Position numbers and translations under genes: made by a program. Positions 35,289 to 47,100 of a stretch of 64,000 nt of DNA are shown piece by piece. The stretch is taken from assembly GCA_958510825.1 (NCBI GenBank), contig OY294048.1:12417589-12481588 (forward strand), read 5' to 3'. The notes under the pieces were generated by a model. The model did not search any database. It was not told the origin of the DNA and saw only the letters and a list, made by a program, of their open reading frames with translations. The DNA is from Brachypterus glaber. Its lineage: Eukaryota > Arthropoda > Insecta > Coleoptera > Kateretidae. The stretch's first letter is position 1, and each line of letters opens with the position of its first letter.

Positions 35289-37260
35289 TATGGGCGCTGA
35301 AAACACAATTGTCAATGAAAAAGCTCGTTGACCCCCAAAGGACCTCGCTCTCTTTTTATGTACAACTTGTTTCAGTCAGATTTAATAAGATTAAATCAGG
35401 CGAATTCTTTACCAAGGTCCATAATAAGTTTTTACTACCCAGTCCGCACATATATGGATGCAACATGGTAAAGAAAGATTTTTTAGGTAACAAGTGCCAT
35501 ATTACATGAGACATAACATACATATGTATGCTACATAACATGCCCTATAACAGAAAGATTTTTTACGTTACATGTGCCATATTACATAAGATGTAACATA
35601 CCTATGTATGATACATAACATGCAATATTGCATGTTATGTATCATATACATGGTACGAGAACATACACGATACATAAAATGTTATGAATTCAATACTAAA
35701 TATGGCGTCTATATTATTTTAATTTTTATAGGTTAGAATCACTAATATTCTTAAAATTGTTGTTAATAATAAAAGTTTTACCCTTAAGTAGTAGAAACGC
35801 ATGTATTTTTAGACAACTAAACCGATTTTAGATAATTTTAGACAAAAAATTAAAATATATATATTTTTTTAAAATGATTATTTGCTATTTTTTCTCTAAA
35901 AATTGGCTTGGCCCATGATTTTTAAGCCTGGTAGAAAGTTTGCTTTCACAGTAAAAATGCACATCGTATAAGAATGTTGCCTGATGGATGCTACATATAA
36001 AGATATTTATATACTTTAATTATTAGGTTTATCAAAAAGACGTAAAAATGTTCACCATGTCTAAATCTATGATGCATTCCATAACAAGCAAAATTCGGAA
36101 ACGCCTACTTTTATTGTTATGTACCTAGTATGTATCTGATATGTAGCATGTTATGTAGCTGATACATAACTTGAGGCGGAATTGTTAAAGTCCAAGGACT
36201 ATACATGGGCTATAAAAATTACATGTCTGCAACATCACATAGAACAGTGGTTATGTACCTGCTATGTTCCTGCCATGTATTTGTGTTGACTGGGTAGTAA
36301 TTAATTAAATTAGTTAACTGATGTTGTCAGGGCTTTTGACAGTTTAGAATAGATTTAAAACTTCAATTAGTTTATTCAGTTAGAATTGTCAGTTTTAATA
36401 AGATTAAACTAGCAGAATTCTTCACCAAGGTCCATAATAAGTTTTTACTGGTAATTCATTAAATCAGTTAACTGATGTTGCCAAGGTTTTTGACACTTTA
36501 GAAAAGATTTAAAATTTTAAATAGTTAATTTAGTTGGAACTGGCGTTCTTAATAAGATTCTTAAAAAGATTAAACCAATCGAATTCTTTACTAAGGTCCA
36601 TAATAAGTTGTTACTGGTAAATCAGTTAACTAATGTTAGGGCTTTTGACAGTTTAGAACAGATTTAAAACTTCAGTTAGTTTATTCAGTTAGAATTGTCA
36701 GTCTTAATAAGATTAAACCAGCCGAATTCTTCACTAAGGCCTTATGGACCTATGGGCCGGTCCATAGTAAGTTTTTACTAGTAATTAATTAAATTAGTTA
36801 ACTGATGTTGTCAGGGCTTTTGACAGTTTAGAATAGATTTAAAACTTCAATTAGTTTATTCAGTTAGAATTGTCAGTTTTAATAAGATTAAACTAGCAGA
36901 ATTCTTCACCAAGGTCCATAATAAGTTTTTACTGGTAATTCATTAAATCAGTTAACTGATGTTGCCAAGGTTTTTGACACTTTAGAAAAGATTTAAAATT
37001 TTAAATAGTGAATTTAGTTAGAACTGGCATTCTTAATAAGATTCTTAATAAGATTAAACCAATCGAATTCTTCACTAAGGTCCCTAATAAGTTTTTACTT
37101 GTAAATCAGTTAACTAATGTTACCAAGGTTTTTGATAGCTTAGAACAGATTTAAAATTTTAATTATATAGTTAATTTAATAAGAATTTACATTCATTAAT
37201 AAGATTAAAGTAGTCGAATTTTTTATCGAGGTCCATAATAAGTTTTTACTAATAAGTAAA
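35289..37260. repeat. Satellite-like array, monomer about 161 bp, higher-order period 484 bp
   Basis: A monomer (TTAACTGATGTTG…GACAGTTTAGAA…TAAGATTAAAC…GAATTCTTCACCAAGGTCCA) is repeated from about 36297 to 37260. Three consecutive monomers form a unit repeated 484 bases later with few changes (36297 against 36781). The end of another monomer lies at 35372-35435, before the element 35438-36294 that splits the array. 35289-35390 also carries a fragment of the 29713 foldback family. Confidence 0.8.
35438..36294. mobile_element. TA-flanked MITE with TACATAACATG motif, inserted in the array
   Basis: CCCAGTC begins and GACTGGG ends the 857-bp element, with TA on each side (35436-35437, 36295-36296). 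Other monomers keep the uninterrupted TTTTTACTAGTAATT, so the empty site is known. Inside, TACATAACATG and its complement CATGTTATGTA recur many times, and about 76 bp is directly duplicated at 35465-35615. No transposase. Confidence 0.8.
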
Positions 37261-37274
37261 TTAGTAAATAATTA

Positions 37275-37656
37275 GGAGAAAGTCGCCTAACTTCGGATAC
37301 CATTTACATTTTATTAAATATTTAATAGACGGTATTACTTTTTGATATTTTTTATATAACAACATACAAGTTATTATAAAAAACCATGATTTATTATGAA
37401 AACAATTTTATTACAGTTTATTTTATTCAAAAAAAAAAAACTGTTAAAAAAAACATTTTTGTGACTTTGAAAGGGTTCCTAATTTCGGACGTCCGATTTT
37501 TTTTTTCAAGAGTAGGTCCGAATCCCATTGCACTATGGGCTAGATTTTTTTCCGCGGCCAAAATTCTGTAAATTAGTAGATAGGGGTTTTTGAGGTCGCT
37601 TGCACTATGATACTATCCGAAATTAGGAAACCATCCAAAATTAGGCGTCTTTCCTC
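37275..37656. mobile_element. TA-flanked MITE with CCTAATTTCGGA motif, copy 2 (short)
   Basis: GGAGAAAGTCGCCTAACTTC at the left and (inverted) GAGGAAAGACGCCTAATTTT at the right, TA outside both (37273-37274, 37657-37658). It matches both ends of the element at 28169-29072 but lacks about 520 bp of the middle, so it is an internally deleted relative. Confidence 0.7.
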
Positions 37657-38344
37657 TATAATTAAATCAGTTTTTATTTTACGATTCTCGACGTTTGACG
37701 TAAAAACTAATTTCCACGAAAAAAATGTCTGTTTTAGCTAAAGACTTTAAATGACCATAGCTTTCTTATCCAAAGTTCTATGCTTGGATTATTTTTATTA
37801 TAATCGAGGTAAGGGGTCAAAAAACGAGTTTTAAAAAATTATTAAAAAAATCAAAAACTTTTTAGTTTTCAATCGAATTTTACTCTTTTTGTAATTCAAA
37901 ATAGATCTCATAGGTTGTTGCAGTAATTTGAAAGGCACTACGTTGCCTCACAACCCCACTTGTAATGTACTCTTTTTGTACGAAGGGAAGATTATTCTTT
38001 TGTTAGCAGCAGTGTTTTGTTTTTCGGTAAATATATTTTTTTTCTTTTTCGATCGTTATATTTTATCGTAAACTTGAGCTATTATAGCTGGCTACAACAG
38101 GGGGATCTCAAGATATATTGTTTTGTTAGCAGAAATGTTTTTTTCAGTAGGGTGAGTAATTTTAAACAATGCAATTTTTAATGATAATGTTTTTAAATCA
38201 TATAATGCGTAATTATCAATTTAGTAAATCCGACCACAATACCACTAATAATTATTATTATGATAATAATCAACAAATTTTAAGGGGAGACTGAGTTAAC
38301 ATTTAAAAATATCCCGCAACCAACAAAAATATCAAAAGAGAGAT
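37657..38344. other. Intronic; fragment of a dispersed family, no gene
   Basis: 37680-37980 resembles the family at 42480-42690, 40110-40370 and 50580-50850 (TAAAGACTTTAAAT…, TTATCCAAAGTTCTA…). The rest is AT-rich. Confidence 0.35.
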
Positions 38345-39346
38345 GGTATACGGTCTTTAGTTCGAAAAAAAAAGTTCGCAGCAAAAAGTTCGCAAAAATG
38401 TTTTCGCAAAATTTTAGTTCGCAAACTTTTAGTTCGCAAAACCTTTAATTAGCAAAAACTTAAATCGCATAATTATAATTCGCAAAAAAAATAGGTTCGC
38501 TTAGTCCAAAAGTTCGCGATTGTAATTTTACAGTTTCTTTTAGTAGTTTTGTTAAAAATCGACCATTTATAATTTGCAGCGGCATTATTGCGTTTACTTT
38601 GAAATAAACATAAATAATATGAAAATTAGAAAAAATATTTATATTCAATTATTAATAATATTTTAATAAATTTACATTTAAAAAGGTATACATAATATTT
38701 TCGGCATAATAATATTATTACAAAAAAAAATTGAACCAATACAAGCACAATATCCAAATCACTTTACATATGACGCAAAACAAAACATAAACCAAACTAG
38801 CTTACCCAAACCCAAACCAAAACGAAACAATAAATCTAAAACCAACCCAAAACTAAAATTAAAGTGACTCAAAAATGTATGTTTATGTAATATGTAATAT
38901 TAACTAGAAAATAAAAATAACAAAAAAAATTATACAAATTATAGCAAATACCTCTTTAATATTTTAATTGTGTTTTTGACATAAAAACGTCTTTAAGTCT
39001 TTTTGGTGAAATTACATCGCCTTAATCTTTTTAATCTTTTTTTTGGTGAAATTACATCGCCTCGAATTTGCTGTTCCATTTTAATGTCCGTGATTGTTTG
39101 TTGCTTCTTGAAACCGTCTATAACTTTCCATATTGTAGAAAGAGATGACCCCAAAAGTTTATTAAAGCATAATTTTTGCGAACTAAAATCTTGCGAAGTT
39201 AATTTTATGCGATATTATGTCTCGCGAAGTAAGGGCGTGCGAACCGAGGTGCGAACTAATTTCCATGCGACTTTTATTTTTTGCGAACTTTTTGTGCGAA
39301 CAAATAATTTGCGAACTCTTTTTTTTCGAACTAAAGACCGGATACC
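38345..39346. mobile_element. Mutator-like element with reiterated AGTTCGCAAAA in both ends
   Basis: Ends GGTATACGGTCTTTAGTTCG and (inverted) GGTATCCGGTCTTTAGTTCG, flanked by AGAGAGAT (38337-38344) and GGAGAGAT (39347-39354), an 8-bp duplication with one mismatch. The first 180 bp contain about ten AGTTCGCAAAA-like words, and the last 180 bp about ten in the opposite orientation. A remnant of a MULE-type transposase lies inside on the minus strand, which with the duplication length supports a Mutator-like assignment. The open frames across 39003-39411 read through the repeated words and are not genes. Confidence 0.65.
39043..39163 (-). pseudogene. Possible MULE transposase C-terminal fragment
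   Basis: The minus strand reads NKLLGSSLSTIWKVIDGFKK, QQTITDIKMEQQIRGD. In insect MULE transposases a (H/T)-IWK-x(5)-LK-x-EQ pattern followed by a basic/acidic helix occurs near the C-terminus, and this fragment fits that pattern. Only about 40 codons remain, so the match rests on a short motif recalled from the family, not on catalytic residues. Confidence 0.45.
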
Positions 39347-41121
39347 GGAGAGATTTATCAAGAGAGGGCATTTTTGACATTAAAATAAATATACTCACTC
39401 TCATCACCTAACCAGGGGGCATAAGAGGGAAATCAACTATGTATTTTTATTTTTTTTAAATTAATTTTGAGGAGTCAAAATTTATAAATTTTTGTAAAAA
39501 AATGTTTGAAAAATTTTATACGTGGGCTTTTTATTTTTTTAAATTTCCTCGTTTTTTTTTACCATTATCTTTTTAGGGTTAAAAAAATGCAGTTGGTTTT
39601 CCGCGAATGACAGTTGCTCACTTCAAGTGGCCCACTTGTGACCCCCATTTATACTAACGCTATGGATATGCTACTTCTGGCCTAAAGTTGACCTTCCCTA
39701 AAATTGACCTTCCCTGTAACGTGCTTAGTAATACAAAATCACAGAACACTTAAATTACCTACATTATAATAAATTATTAAAACTGTTTTTTAATGGAACC
39801 TTGTTGTGTATTAGGTCATGCGCCATGTGATGTAACCTTAGCCGCCTCTTCGTTAACGTGACGTGTTATTTAAACATATAAATATATTTATGTATAGTAT
39901 GTTTTGATTTCCCGGAAAATTTTTCTCCGGTATGTACTATAAACATAGAAAAATTCTACTGCTAACAAAAGAACAATCCCCCCTTTGTCCATTAAAAAAA
40001 TATTGTTTTATTTATTTTTTTATTTCAAAATATTTTACTACTTTAGGCGAGTTAGGTACTTTTTTATTTTAAGAACCCATAAATTGTAAAAAAGTTATAA
40101 ACATTTTTCAATATTTTTTTTTCAAAAAAAGATCGTTTAAAAAATCTAAAAATTAAAACCAAAGCGTTTTTGAAAAAAAAAGTTTTTATCACATTTGACT
40201 ACCTTACCCCATCCCGATTTATACCCAAAACAATACCCCCTAAGAACTTTGTATAAGGAAACTATTTTCCTTTGAATAAATATTGTTAAAGCGTTCTCTA
40301 GTTATCCTGGCCACAAGTTTTCTCGTACAGACCGACAGAGAAAATTTTTGTTTACTGAAATAAATAATAACTTTTGAATTCAAGACGTAAAAAAATCATT
40401 TAAAAAGTAAAAAGTTGCATACATTAGCATCGTTCAAAAAAGAGTACGCGATTCTGGCCTGTTCTTTACGCTACGTTCTTTACTCAAGAAAATAGAAATT
40501 ATGTCAGCCCAAGTTTTATATAAATCGATGATAGATAGATGATGAAAGTCCGTCAAGTCATTCGAATTTTTCCTGGGGTCGTGCAGGGATACTCCATGCA
40601 CATATAAAATTTCTAGCTATTCTAGAAGTGTGTTTAATATTTTTTCTTCAAATGGGGGTTATGATGTTTGGAGGTCAAGTTGGGGTCGGGGAGAGGGGGA
40701 TACTCCATGTACGCCAAAAAGTTTCTAACTACCATAAATCATAGACAAAATAACAAACTTTGTCTTTGCCATAAATACAATTTTTTTTTATTATAGAAAA
40801 CCTGTCACCCTGTATGTATTTTGGAGAATCGTGACTCTTAAAATTAAAAAAGAAATAGCTAATTTATATTTATAACAAACTGGGTTCAGGAGTCCCTGTT
40901 GGGTACAACCTGGTCAGGGTCATATATTTTTATTATTTTTTTAAATAATTATTTTTTTTTAAATAATTATTAAAAAAAATATAATTAGCGAAATAAAAAA
41001 GAAAACCGAGTAAAACTTTAATAATTAAAAATAATAATTACAACACAAATAAAAATAAAATAATAAAGCCGATTAGATATAATATATCTTCTAATCATAT
41101 TATTATTATTATTATAGACTG
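39347..41121. other. Intronic; dispersed-repeat fragments, no gene
   Basis: 40110-40370 belongs to the family at 42480-42690. 40560-40730 has two similar segments (GGGGATACTCCATG…TTTCTA). 40930-41110 is almost pure A/T with ATT repeats. Confidence 0.35.
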
Positions 41122-41493
41122 GCGGCCGCGAGGTACTATGATATTACCTCCGGCTCTGAATTGTCCCTGAGGTAATATGTTAAAAGGTCAGATGGAGGTA
41201 ACAACAACAAAAAAGTCGACAATAAAATTACAAATTTGAGGGCGTCCGACACCCCTTTAGCAGTGACCTAGCCGTCTGACGATTTACATACATCATCTGT
41301 GACCTTCAAACAGGTAACATGCAAATTTTCAGCCGGAGGTACGAACAATTTTTAGCAGGATTTTTTTGCACGTTTGAGTCGTCTAACGTGTCCTTTGTAG
41401 GGGTTTTGAGCAACATCCTTGCAGACCTGATGGTCCCCCCAACCACCTCACAAAATTCCAGCCGGAGGTAATATCATAGTACCTCGCGGCCGC
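41122..41493. mobile_element. 372-bp MITE with perfect 34-bp terminal inverted repeats
   Basis: The first 34 bases (starting GCGGCCGCGAGGTACTATGA) are repeated without mismatch in inverse orientation at the right end. The subterminal word GGAGGTA or GAGGTAA recurs inside (near 41170, 41191, 41332). GC content is far above the flanks. The perfect terminal match suggests recent movement or conversion. A target duplication is not obvious. Confidence 0.75.
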
Positions 41494-41504
41494 AAGCTCT
41501 TTAG

Positions 41505-41790
41505 ATGTGTTTGTCATTGTCATGTCAAAATTTTTTTAAAGTTTTATATCATATTTTTGGAAATATATTGAATATTATGCATAAAGATGCATTTAAGTAT
41601 GTAAAAGGACTGACTCTGTACCCCATAAGAGATATCCTGAGAGATCACGATAAACAAGAATATCAGCAAAGATTCAATTTAAATTTATAATAATTGTAAT
41701 ATTTAACAGTGTAAGGTATAAAATACCTTCGTTTGAAGGTCCCTGTTTCACTATAAATAAATACTAAATAAATACTAAATACTATTTTGG
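41505..41790 (+). pseudogene. Possible 3' end of a non-LTR retrotransposon
   Basis: A short frame ending HDKQEYQQRFNLNL* (41690) is followed by an untranslated stretch and a tail of ACTAAATAAAT repeats (41752-41783). That layout is common at LINE 3' ends, but the peptide is too short to identify. Confidence 0.3.
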
Positions 41791-42479
41791 TAAACCGAAA
41801 AGGATATCGGTAGTCGAGGGATAGATTGGAGTTTTAGTGGTTATTTTTATCGAAAGCCCGACGTGATCAAAAAATTCTACGTACGAAACCAGAATAGATA
41901 TTTTGGTGATTTTTATTCACCGGTGAAATCCAACTTCACCATGGGTGAAGCATTATATCTTCACAGCTTGTTTTACTATGGGGTCCCCCTTCGCACTCGT
42001 AATTACGCAGATGAAATTGTATGCCTAAGTAGGTACTGAAAACATATAAATATTGATTATATAAAGTGAGATAGAAAATCTTTAAAATACTGCTATTGTA
42101 CACGCCATATTTCCTGCTAAGAACTTTCTGAGACGCAAAAATGTGTCAATAACACGTAAAATGTAGTTTTATAACACGTAAAATGTATTTTGTTTGATTT
42201 AAAACATTCTAGTTTTACCAATATGATCCTTCTATACACGGAGTGCCGAAACCAGTGGCGCACACAGGAGTGGCTGGAGAGCTGCAGCCCTTCTCGCCCT
42301 CCAATTTAGATTTTTGACAGAGATTTTGCTTTTCGAAATAAAAACATGTTCGTATAGTATTACTAACCCAAGGAAAGTTTTGCGTTATTAAAAAAATTTC
42401 GAATTTTTTTATTGCTTTTTTTACGTTTCTGGACGTTTTATATCCAAATATTTCCGTCAAAAATGAATTTCTGTCTGTT

Positions 42480-42700
42480 GGTCTATCGGTCTGTCTGTCC
42501 GGGAAATTTGTGACCATGATAACTCAAGAACGCTTCGGGCTAAAGACTTCAAATTTTGACCATAGGTTGAGTATCCAAACTTCTGGGATGGGATTGTTTT
42601 TGGTAAAAATCGGATTAGGGTAAGGGGGTAAAATGGGGCAAAAACAATTTCTTCAAAACATTTTTGTTTTACGAAAAAAAGAAACTTTTTTGTGAAAAAA
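42480..42700 (+). repeat. Dispersed repeat, family B (other copies at 40110-40370, 50580-50850 inverted, 61970-62340)
   Basis: Shared phrases are TCTGTCCGGGAAATTTGTGA, ATAACTCAAGAACGCTT, CTAAAGACTTCAAATTT and TTTTTGGTAAAAATCGGATT. The inverted copy at 50580-50850 matches over most of the length. The preceding GGTCTATCGGTCTGTCTGTC gives the GACAGAC microsatellite at the edge. Non-coding. Confidence 0.6.
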
Positions 42701-43070
42701 AAAAGTATTATTTGTTGGTAGCAGTTTTTTTTTTGTTTTTTTTTACACGTCTAATATAATTTTGTTTGGACTTTTTGTCTTTGTTTGAAAATATGTATCA
42801 GAAAGTAAAAACCGTGTATATTTTTGTCTTAAAAACATAACTATAAAAAAATACTAATTAATTCTTTATGCAAAAATTAAATTCTTAAAGATCGGTTGAC
42901 TGATTTCTAGGAATATTCATGAATTTGTGCCAACTAAACTTGTTGAGGTTTTTATATTGTATTATTGCACAATAAAACTGGTATTATGCATAAACGGGCA
43001 AAAACAGACTTCACAAAATGTAACTTTTATTCGAATAAAGCATACTATTTTTTCCGCAAACGTAAACAAA

Positions 43071-43790
43071 TAATAGTTATTTATATACCAAGGGACTAAA
43101 CTGGCTGTTTTAGTCCCGCTGCATGAGAAATGCAAGGGACTAAGGCTGGGTTTATCAAAGTGCAGCTAAATTTAGCTGACACGTAATAACAATAGCAACT
43201 CCAACCAAAATCCAGAATTTGCTCTTAACTGAGACTTTATCTTTTAGATAAAGTTTTAACTGTACACTGATAAACTGGGCCTAAAACAGCCACGTTTAGT
43301 CCTGAGGTATATACCCTATTTTTTGCAGGACCAAACATAATTTAGGTAGGTAGATAAAATTAAAAACCATGCGTCTAAAATCGGTTGTTTTATTTTCGTA
43401 ATTTAATCAAGATGCCTGTAAATTGCGAAATGTCAGTTTCCCGGCTATCGCGATTTCAATTTTTTTTTAATATGGTTGACAAAAACGTCAAAAAAATGGA
43501 CGAAGATGATAATTTTTAAGTTATGTATAAATTGTTATAACAATGTTATTTTTAAAGGTTTTCTTTGTTAAAATCAAATAAATTGGTTTGAATCGCTAAT
43601 TTATTACAAAACATCACCAAACCTAATTTTTGAACCAGAAAAGTACATAGTAAGTATAATATTTGAATATTATCAAGGTTGCCGTGATTTTTATTCCCTT
43701 GGGAGAAAAACGGCAAGTTTAGTCTCAAAAATGAAAGCGTAAAATTAGGTTTTAGTCTTGGTCGTGCAAAAATAAATATTTGTGCCGAAT
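43071..43790 (+). repeat. Dispersed repeat, family C copy 1 (interrupted by a MITE)
   Basis: From AATAGTTATTTATATACCAA to about 43750 this matches 49536-50105 in the same orientation, with shared GGGACTAAACTGGCTGTTTT and GCAGGACCAAACATAATTTA. Copy 1 carries a 138-bp insertion at 43144-43281. Copy 2 carries its own extra GCTGAGCGAGCGTAGCGAGC segment near 49580-49615. Confidence 0.75.
43144..43281. mobile_element. 138-bp Harbinger-like MITE with TAA duplication
   Basis: GGCTGGGTTTATCA at the left and TGATAAACTGGGCC at the right form a terminal inverted repeat, flanked by TAA (43141-43143, 43282-43284). The other copy of the host repeat reads GGGACTAAAACAGCC at the same place, so the insertion and its 3-bp duplication are shown directly. 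TAA duplications are typical of PIF/Harbinger elements. Confidence 0.8.
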
Positions 43791-44844
43791 TTAAACTATT
43801 ATGTTTTTACAGAATTTTTTAAAATATTAATGTTGGCAGTTAGCCAATTTTTTTATATAAATGAAATAATATTCGAGATCATGGAAAAATATTTTAAATG
43901 TGAGTGGTCACGTGATTTTTAAGTATGGGCAAATCAAACCAAACATATTTTTCCTCCTTAGGCACCTTTTCGCTCAACCACACAAAAATATAATCCATCC
44001 ATTTAAAGTACTCTTAAAAGTAGTATTCGTATCCCCTGCTAACCGCTGTATACACTGATAAAACAGTTAATTTGTGGGTACACAATATTTAGTCGGATGT
44101 GGTCAATTAAACTACTTGGTTAAGAGTAAAAAACATTATTTCTGTCAGATAAACTATTTTGTTTTCATTAATAAATGATTTTGAAATTTATTTATTAACA
44201 TGAACTTAATGTTTAATTGACTAAAATAATATTTATGTATTACTACCAACCAAATTATTTAATTGTCCATATCCAAATAAATCTAAAAAGTTTTTTTTAT
44301 CAGTTAAGTTTGTACTTAAATAAATTAGAAATCGCTACCAGTATCCAAACGAAGAACGACAGATCCCGAGTTGATCCGAAAGTAGGGCAGCACGGCCATA
44401 AGGGGAAACAAACTCTACTTTGACGTGTATACTAAACGAATGGATAATCTGTATATATTTAGCATTTATTGGTAAAATTTAAAATTGTTACAGGACTATA
44501 AAAGAAACAGTTTCTTTTAATTTTCTAACTTAAATTTTAAGGATATTCAAAAACTCGCACAAACTGTTATTTTACTTTCCCCAACACGCCGATCCTGAAC
44601 AGACATTAGGTTTAACCCTATATTGTACATATTTTTTTTGCAACGAAAAAAAAAATTTTTACTTGCATAATTCATAAAAAAATATTAAACATCTTTTTCC
44701 TTAATTTTAAAAGGCTGTGAGCGAACTCTAGATTTTTTTAGAAATTTTGAAAAAAATTAGGGATGATACTCTTACCCCAATAAACAAATTTAAGGGGTGA
44801 GACCTTCAAATTTTTTAATTTGAAATTTTGGTGGGTCACATATA
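43791..44844. other. Intronic, no gene; old repeat near 44050-44300
   Basis: 44170-44290 matches 22677-22810 in inverse orientation (ATTTAATTGTCCATATCCAA). The open frame at 44217-44423 is partly that repeat. Nothing else recognised. Confidence 0.4.
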
Positions 44845-45820
44845 CCGGGTGTCACACCAGGTTCTTGCCAAGCTATATCTCCGTTATTTTTGCAAAAACA
44901 GGCTTAGATGGGATTCATTGAAGTTTTTACACGTATCCAAAACTACCCCTTGCTTAACCACCCCCTTGAAACCACCCCAACTTCTGTTTTTAAAATAACA
45001 CCCCCCCCCATTTTTATCAAAAAATATGTATGTAAATTTTATTCTTATTAGTAGTATCTTATTTCTTAAAGGGGCTCCAAATAACAAGTATTATTTATTA
45101 ACCAGGTTTTAGACGGGCTATATCTCCGTTGTTTAAAAAGATAAATTTTTTTGAATAAAACAAAATTAAATGCGAGTCAAAGTAGGATTTACTGACATAT
45201 GCAAAACTACCCCTTACTTACCCACCCTCTTGGAACCACCGCCAATTTTTGTTTTTTAAATAGCACCCCCTTATTTTTACTAAAGAATATGAAAGCACAT
45301 TTTATTCTAAATTCAACCATATTATATATATATCTAATTTTTTTAAGGGCCTCCAAAGAACAACCCCATCAGATCACAAACAATATTTTTCATCAAATTT
45401 TTTTCCAAAAACTCACGTTAGATTATGTTTAAAACAGAACTGATTAATGTATCCAAAAACCACCCTTAATAACACACTCTCCTGAAACCACCTGCAACTT
45501 TGTTCTAAATACCACCCTATTATTAATAAATATTAATTGTTATTTGAAGCCCCTTAAATGATAAGATACCACTTATAATACATGGTTAAATTCAGAATCA
45601 AATGTACTTTTATACTCTTTGATAAAAATGGAAGGGGGGGGGGGTGCTATTTGAAAAACAGAAGTTGGGGGTGGTTTCCAGTTGGGGGTAAGCAAGGGGC
45701 GGTTTTGGATACGTGAATAAAAACTTCAATGGCTCCCATTTAACGTTGATTTTTGCAAAAAAAATCCATCTTTTCAAATAACGGAGATATAGCTTGGCAA
45801 GAACCTGGTGGGACACCCGG
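44845..45820. mobile_element. TA-flanked foldback MITE, family D copy 1
   Basis: CCGGGTGTCACACCAGGTTC and (inverted) CCGGGTGTCCCACCAGGTTC, with TA outside both (44843-44844, 45821-45822). The arms continue GCCAAGCTATATCTCCGTTA. A third, internal copy of the arm start lies at about 45101 (ACCAGGTTTTAGACGGGC). The second copy is at 51394-52396. Open frames inside (44884-45087, 45199-45432, 45610-45837) translate arms. Confidence 0.75.
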
Positions 45821-46435
45821 TATACTAATATAATCATTAATATAAAAAACGGCTACACCTACGATTTTTTTCTCAACGAACATGTAATTCTGAATCGTTT
45901 TTCCACTGGACCCTTCATAGATGTTTTATTCTAAACATTTTTTTGTTTTTTGCATTTTTTCGAAAGAAATTACCGTTTGGCGTTTAGCGCCCCTTTATAG
46001 GGCTTGATGCGGCACATGTTAACGTTAAGCTAATATAATTATTTTTAGATAACTTGGAACAAATTTAAATTTAAATAAAACAACATTTTAAGGACCACCC
46101 TTGTGTTTAAATTTACATATCTACTACAGAATAGCTATTTTCTACTTTAAAATGCAAAACCATATGTCGTGACATCAGTAAAATATAATAAAATTTCAAT
46201 ATTTATCACAAATTGGTTTTCGGTTAAAAAATGTCAACATCAGCCAAAAAAATTAAACGTTGCAAAAAAAAAACATTTTGAATATCGACGCTTTTTATTA
46301 CATTCCACAGTTTATACTAAAATATTTTAAAATTTAACCGTAGAATATTTTTTTAATTTTTAACAACGTTGCAAATGTTGCATGTTAAAAATATTGTTGA
46401 GGAAAAATAGGCACGTTTATACACAGTGTGTCGAA
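45821..46435. other. Intronic, no gene seen
   Basis: AT-rich sequence between two repeats. No frame or motif recognised. Confidence 0.35.
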
Positions 46436-47100
46436 AGTCCGCCCCATTTAACTTTTGAACGGCTTAGGATATCAACTCGAAATTTGGGAAACACAAATAA
46501 CATAACCCAAGTAATTTTTTGGTATATGTTTTATAAGTTTAGCGTGCACAATGGTGGCAGGGGACCAAGGGGGATTTTTTTTAATGGAAAGGGTAGTCGT
46601 GTCAAACATAATTTTAAAGCTTATACAATTCTTTACTTGTCCACATATTTTTTTATTTTTTCGGAGAAATTTTTGGGGGTCTAAAAAAGGGTTAAAAAAA
46701 AAAACTTTCGTCAAAATTTCTTTAAAATAAATCAAATAATTTTTGAAAAATGGTTTATTTTATTAGGGAAATACGTCAATTATACTTTAAATTAAAACTA
46801 ATTTTGAATAATATAGTTTTACAAAAAACGTCTTAAAAATCGCATTATTTAGCAAAAAGAAATTGAAAAATGAAAACCTTAAAAAAAATAAAAAAATACA
46901 TGTTTGAATAGAGAATTTAATGAGCTTTAAAATTATGTGTCACACGTTTCCATTAAAAAAATATTACCTCTTGCCCCCCTGTCTCCGTTGTGCCCCCTAA
47001 GCTTATCAAATATATACCAATAAGTTATTTGGGTTATGTTATTGACATGTTCCAAATGTCAAGTTGATATCTTAAGCCGTTCAAAAGTTGAAGGGGGCAT
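46436..47100. repeat. Foldback repeat, family A copy 2
   Basis: CGAAAGTCCGCCCCATTTAA … GGCTTAGGATATCAA at the left pairs with TTGATATCTTAAGCCGTTCA … at the right. Arms also pair through GTGTTTCCCA/AACACAAATAACATAACCCA. Homologous to 6060-6700. The two open frames on opposite strands at 46382-46735 are the arm read both ways. Confidence 0.65.

Noticed and set aside
39003..39411. Frames of up to 124 codons rich in CE/RE repeats
   Set aside because: They read through the inverted TTTGCGAACT array of the Mutator-like element.
45610..45837. Protein-like frame with Pro/Leu-rich sequence
   Set aside because: It lies in the inverted arm of the family D foldback and is mirrored by the frame at 44884-45087.
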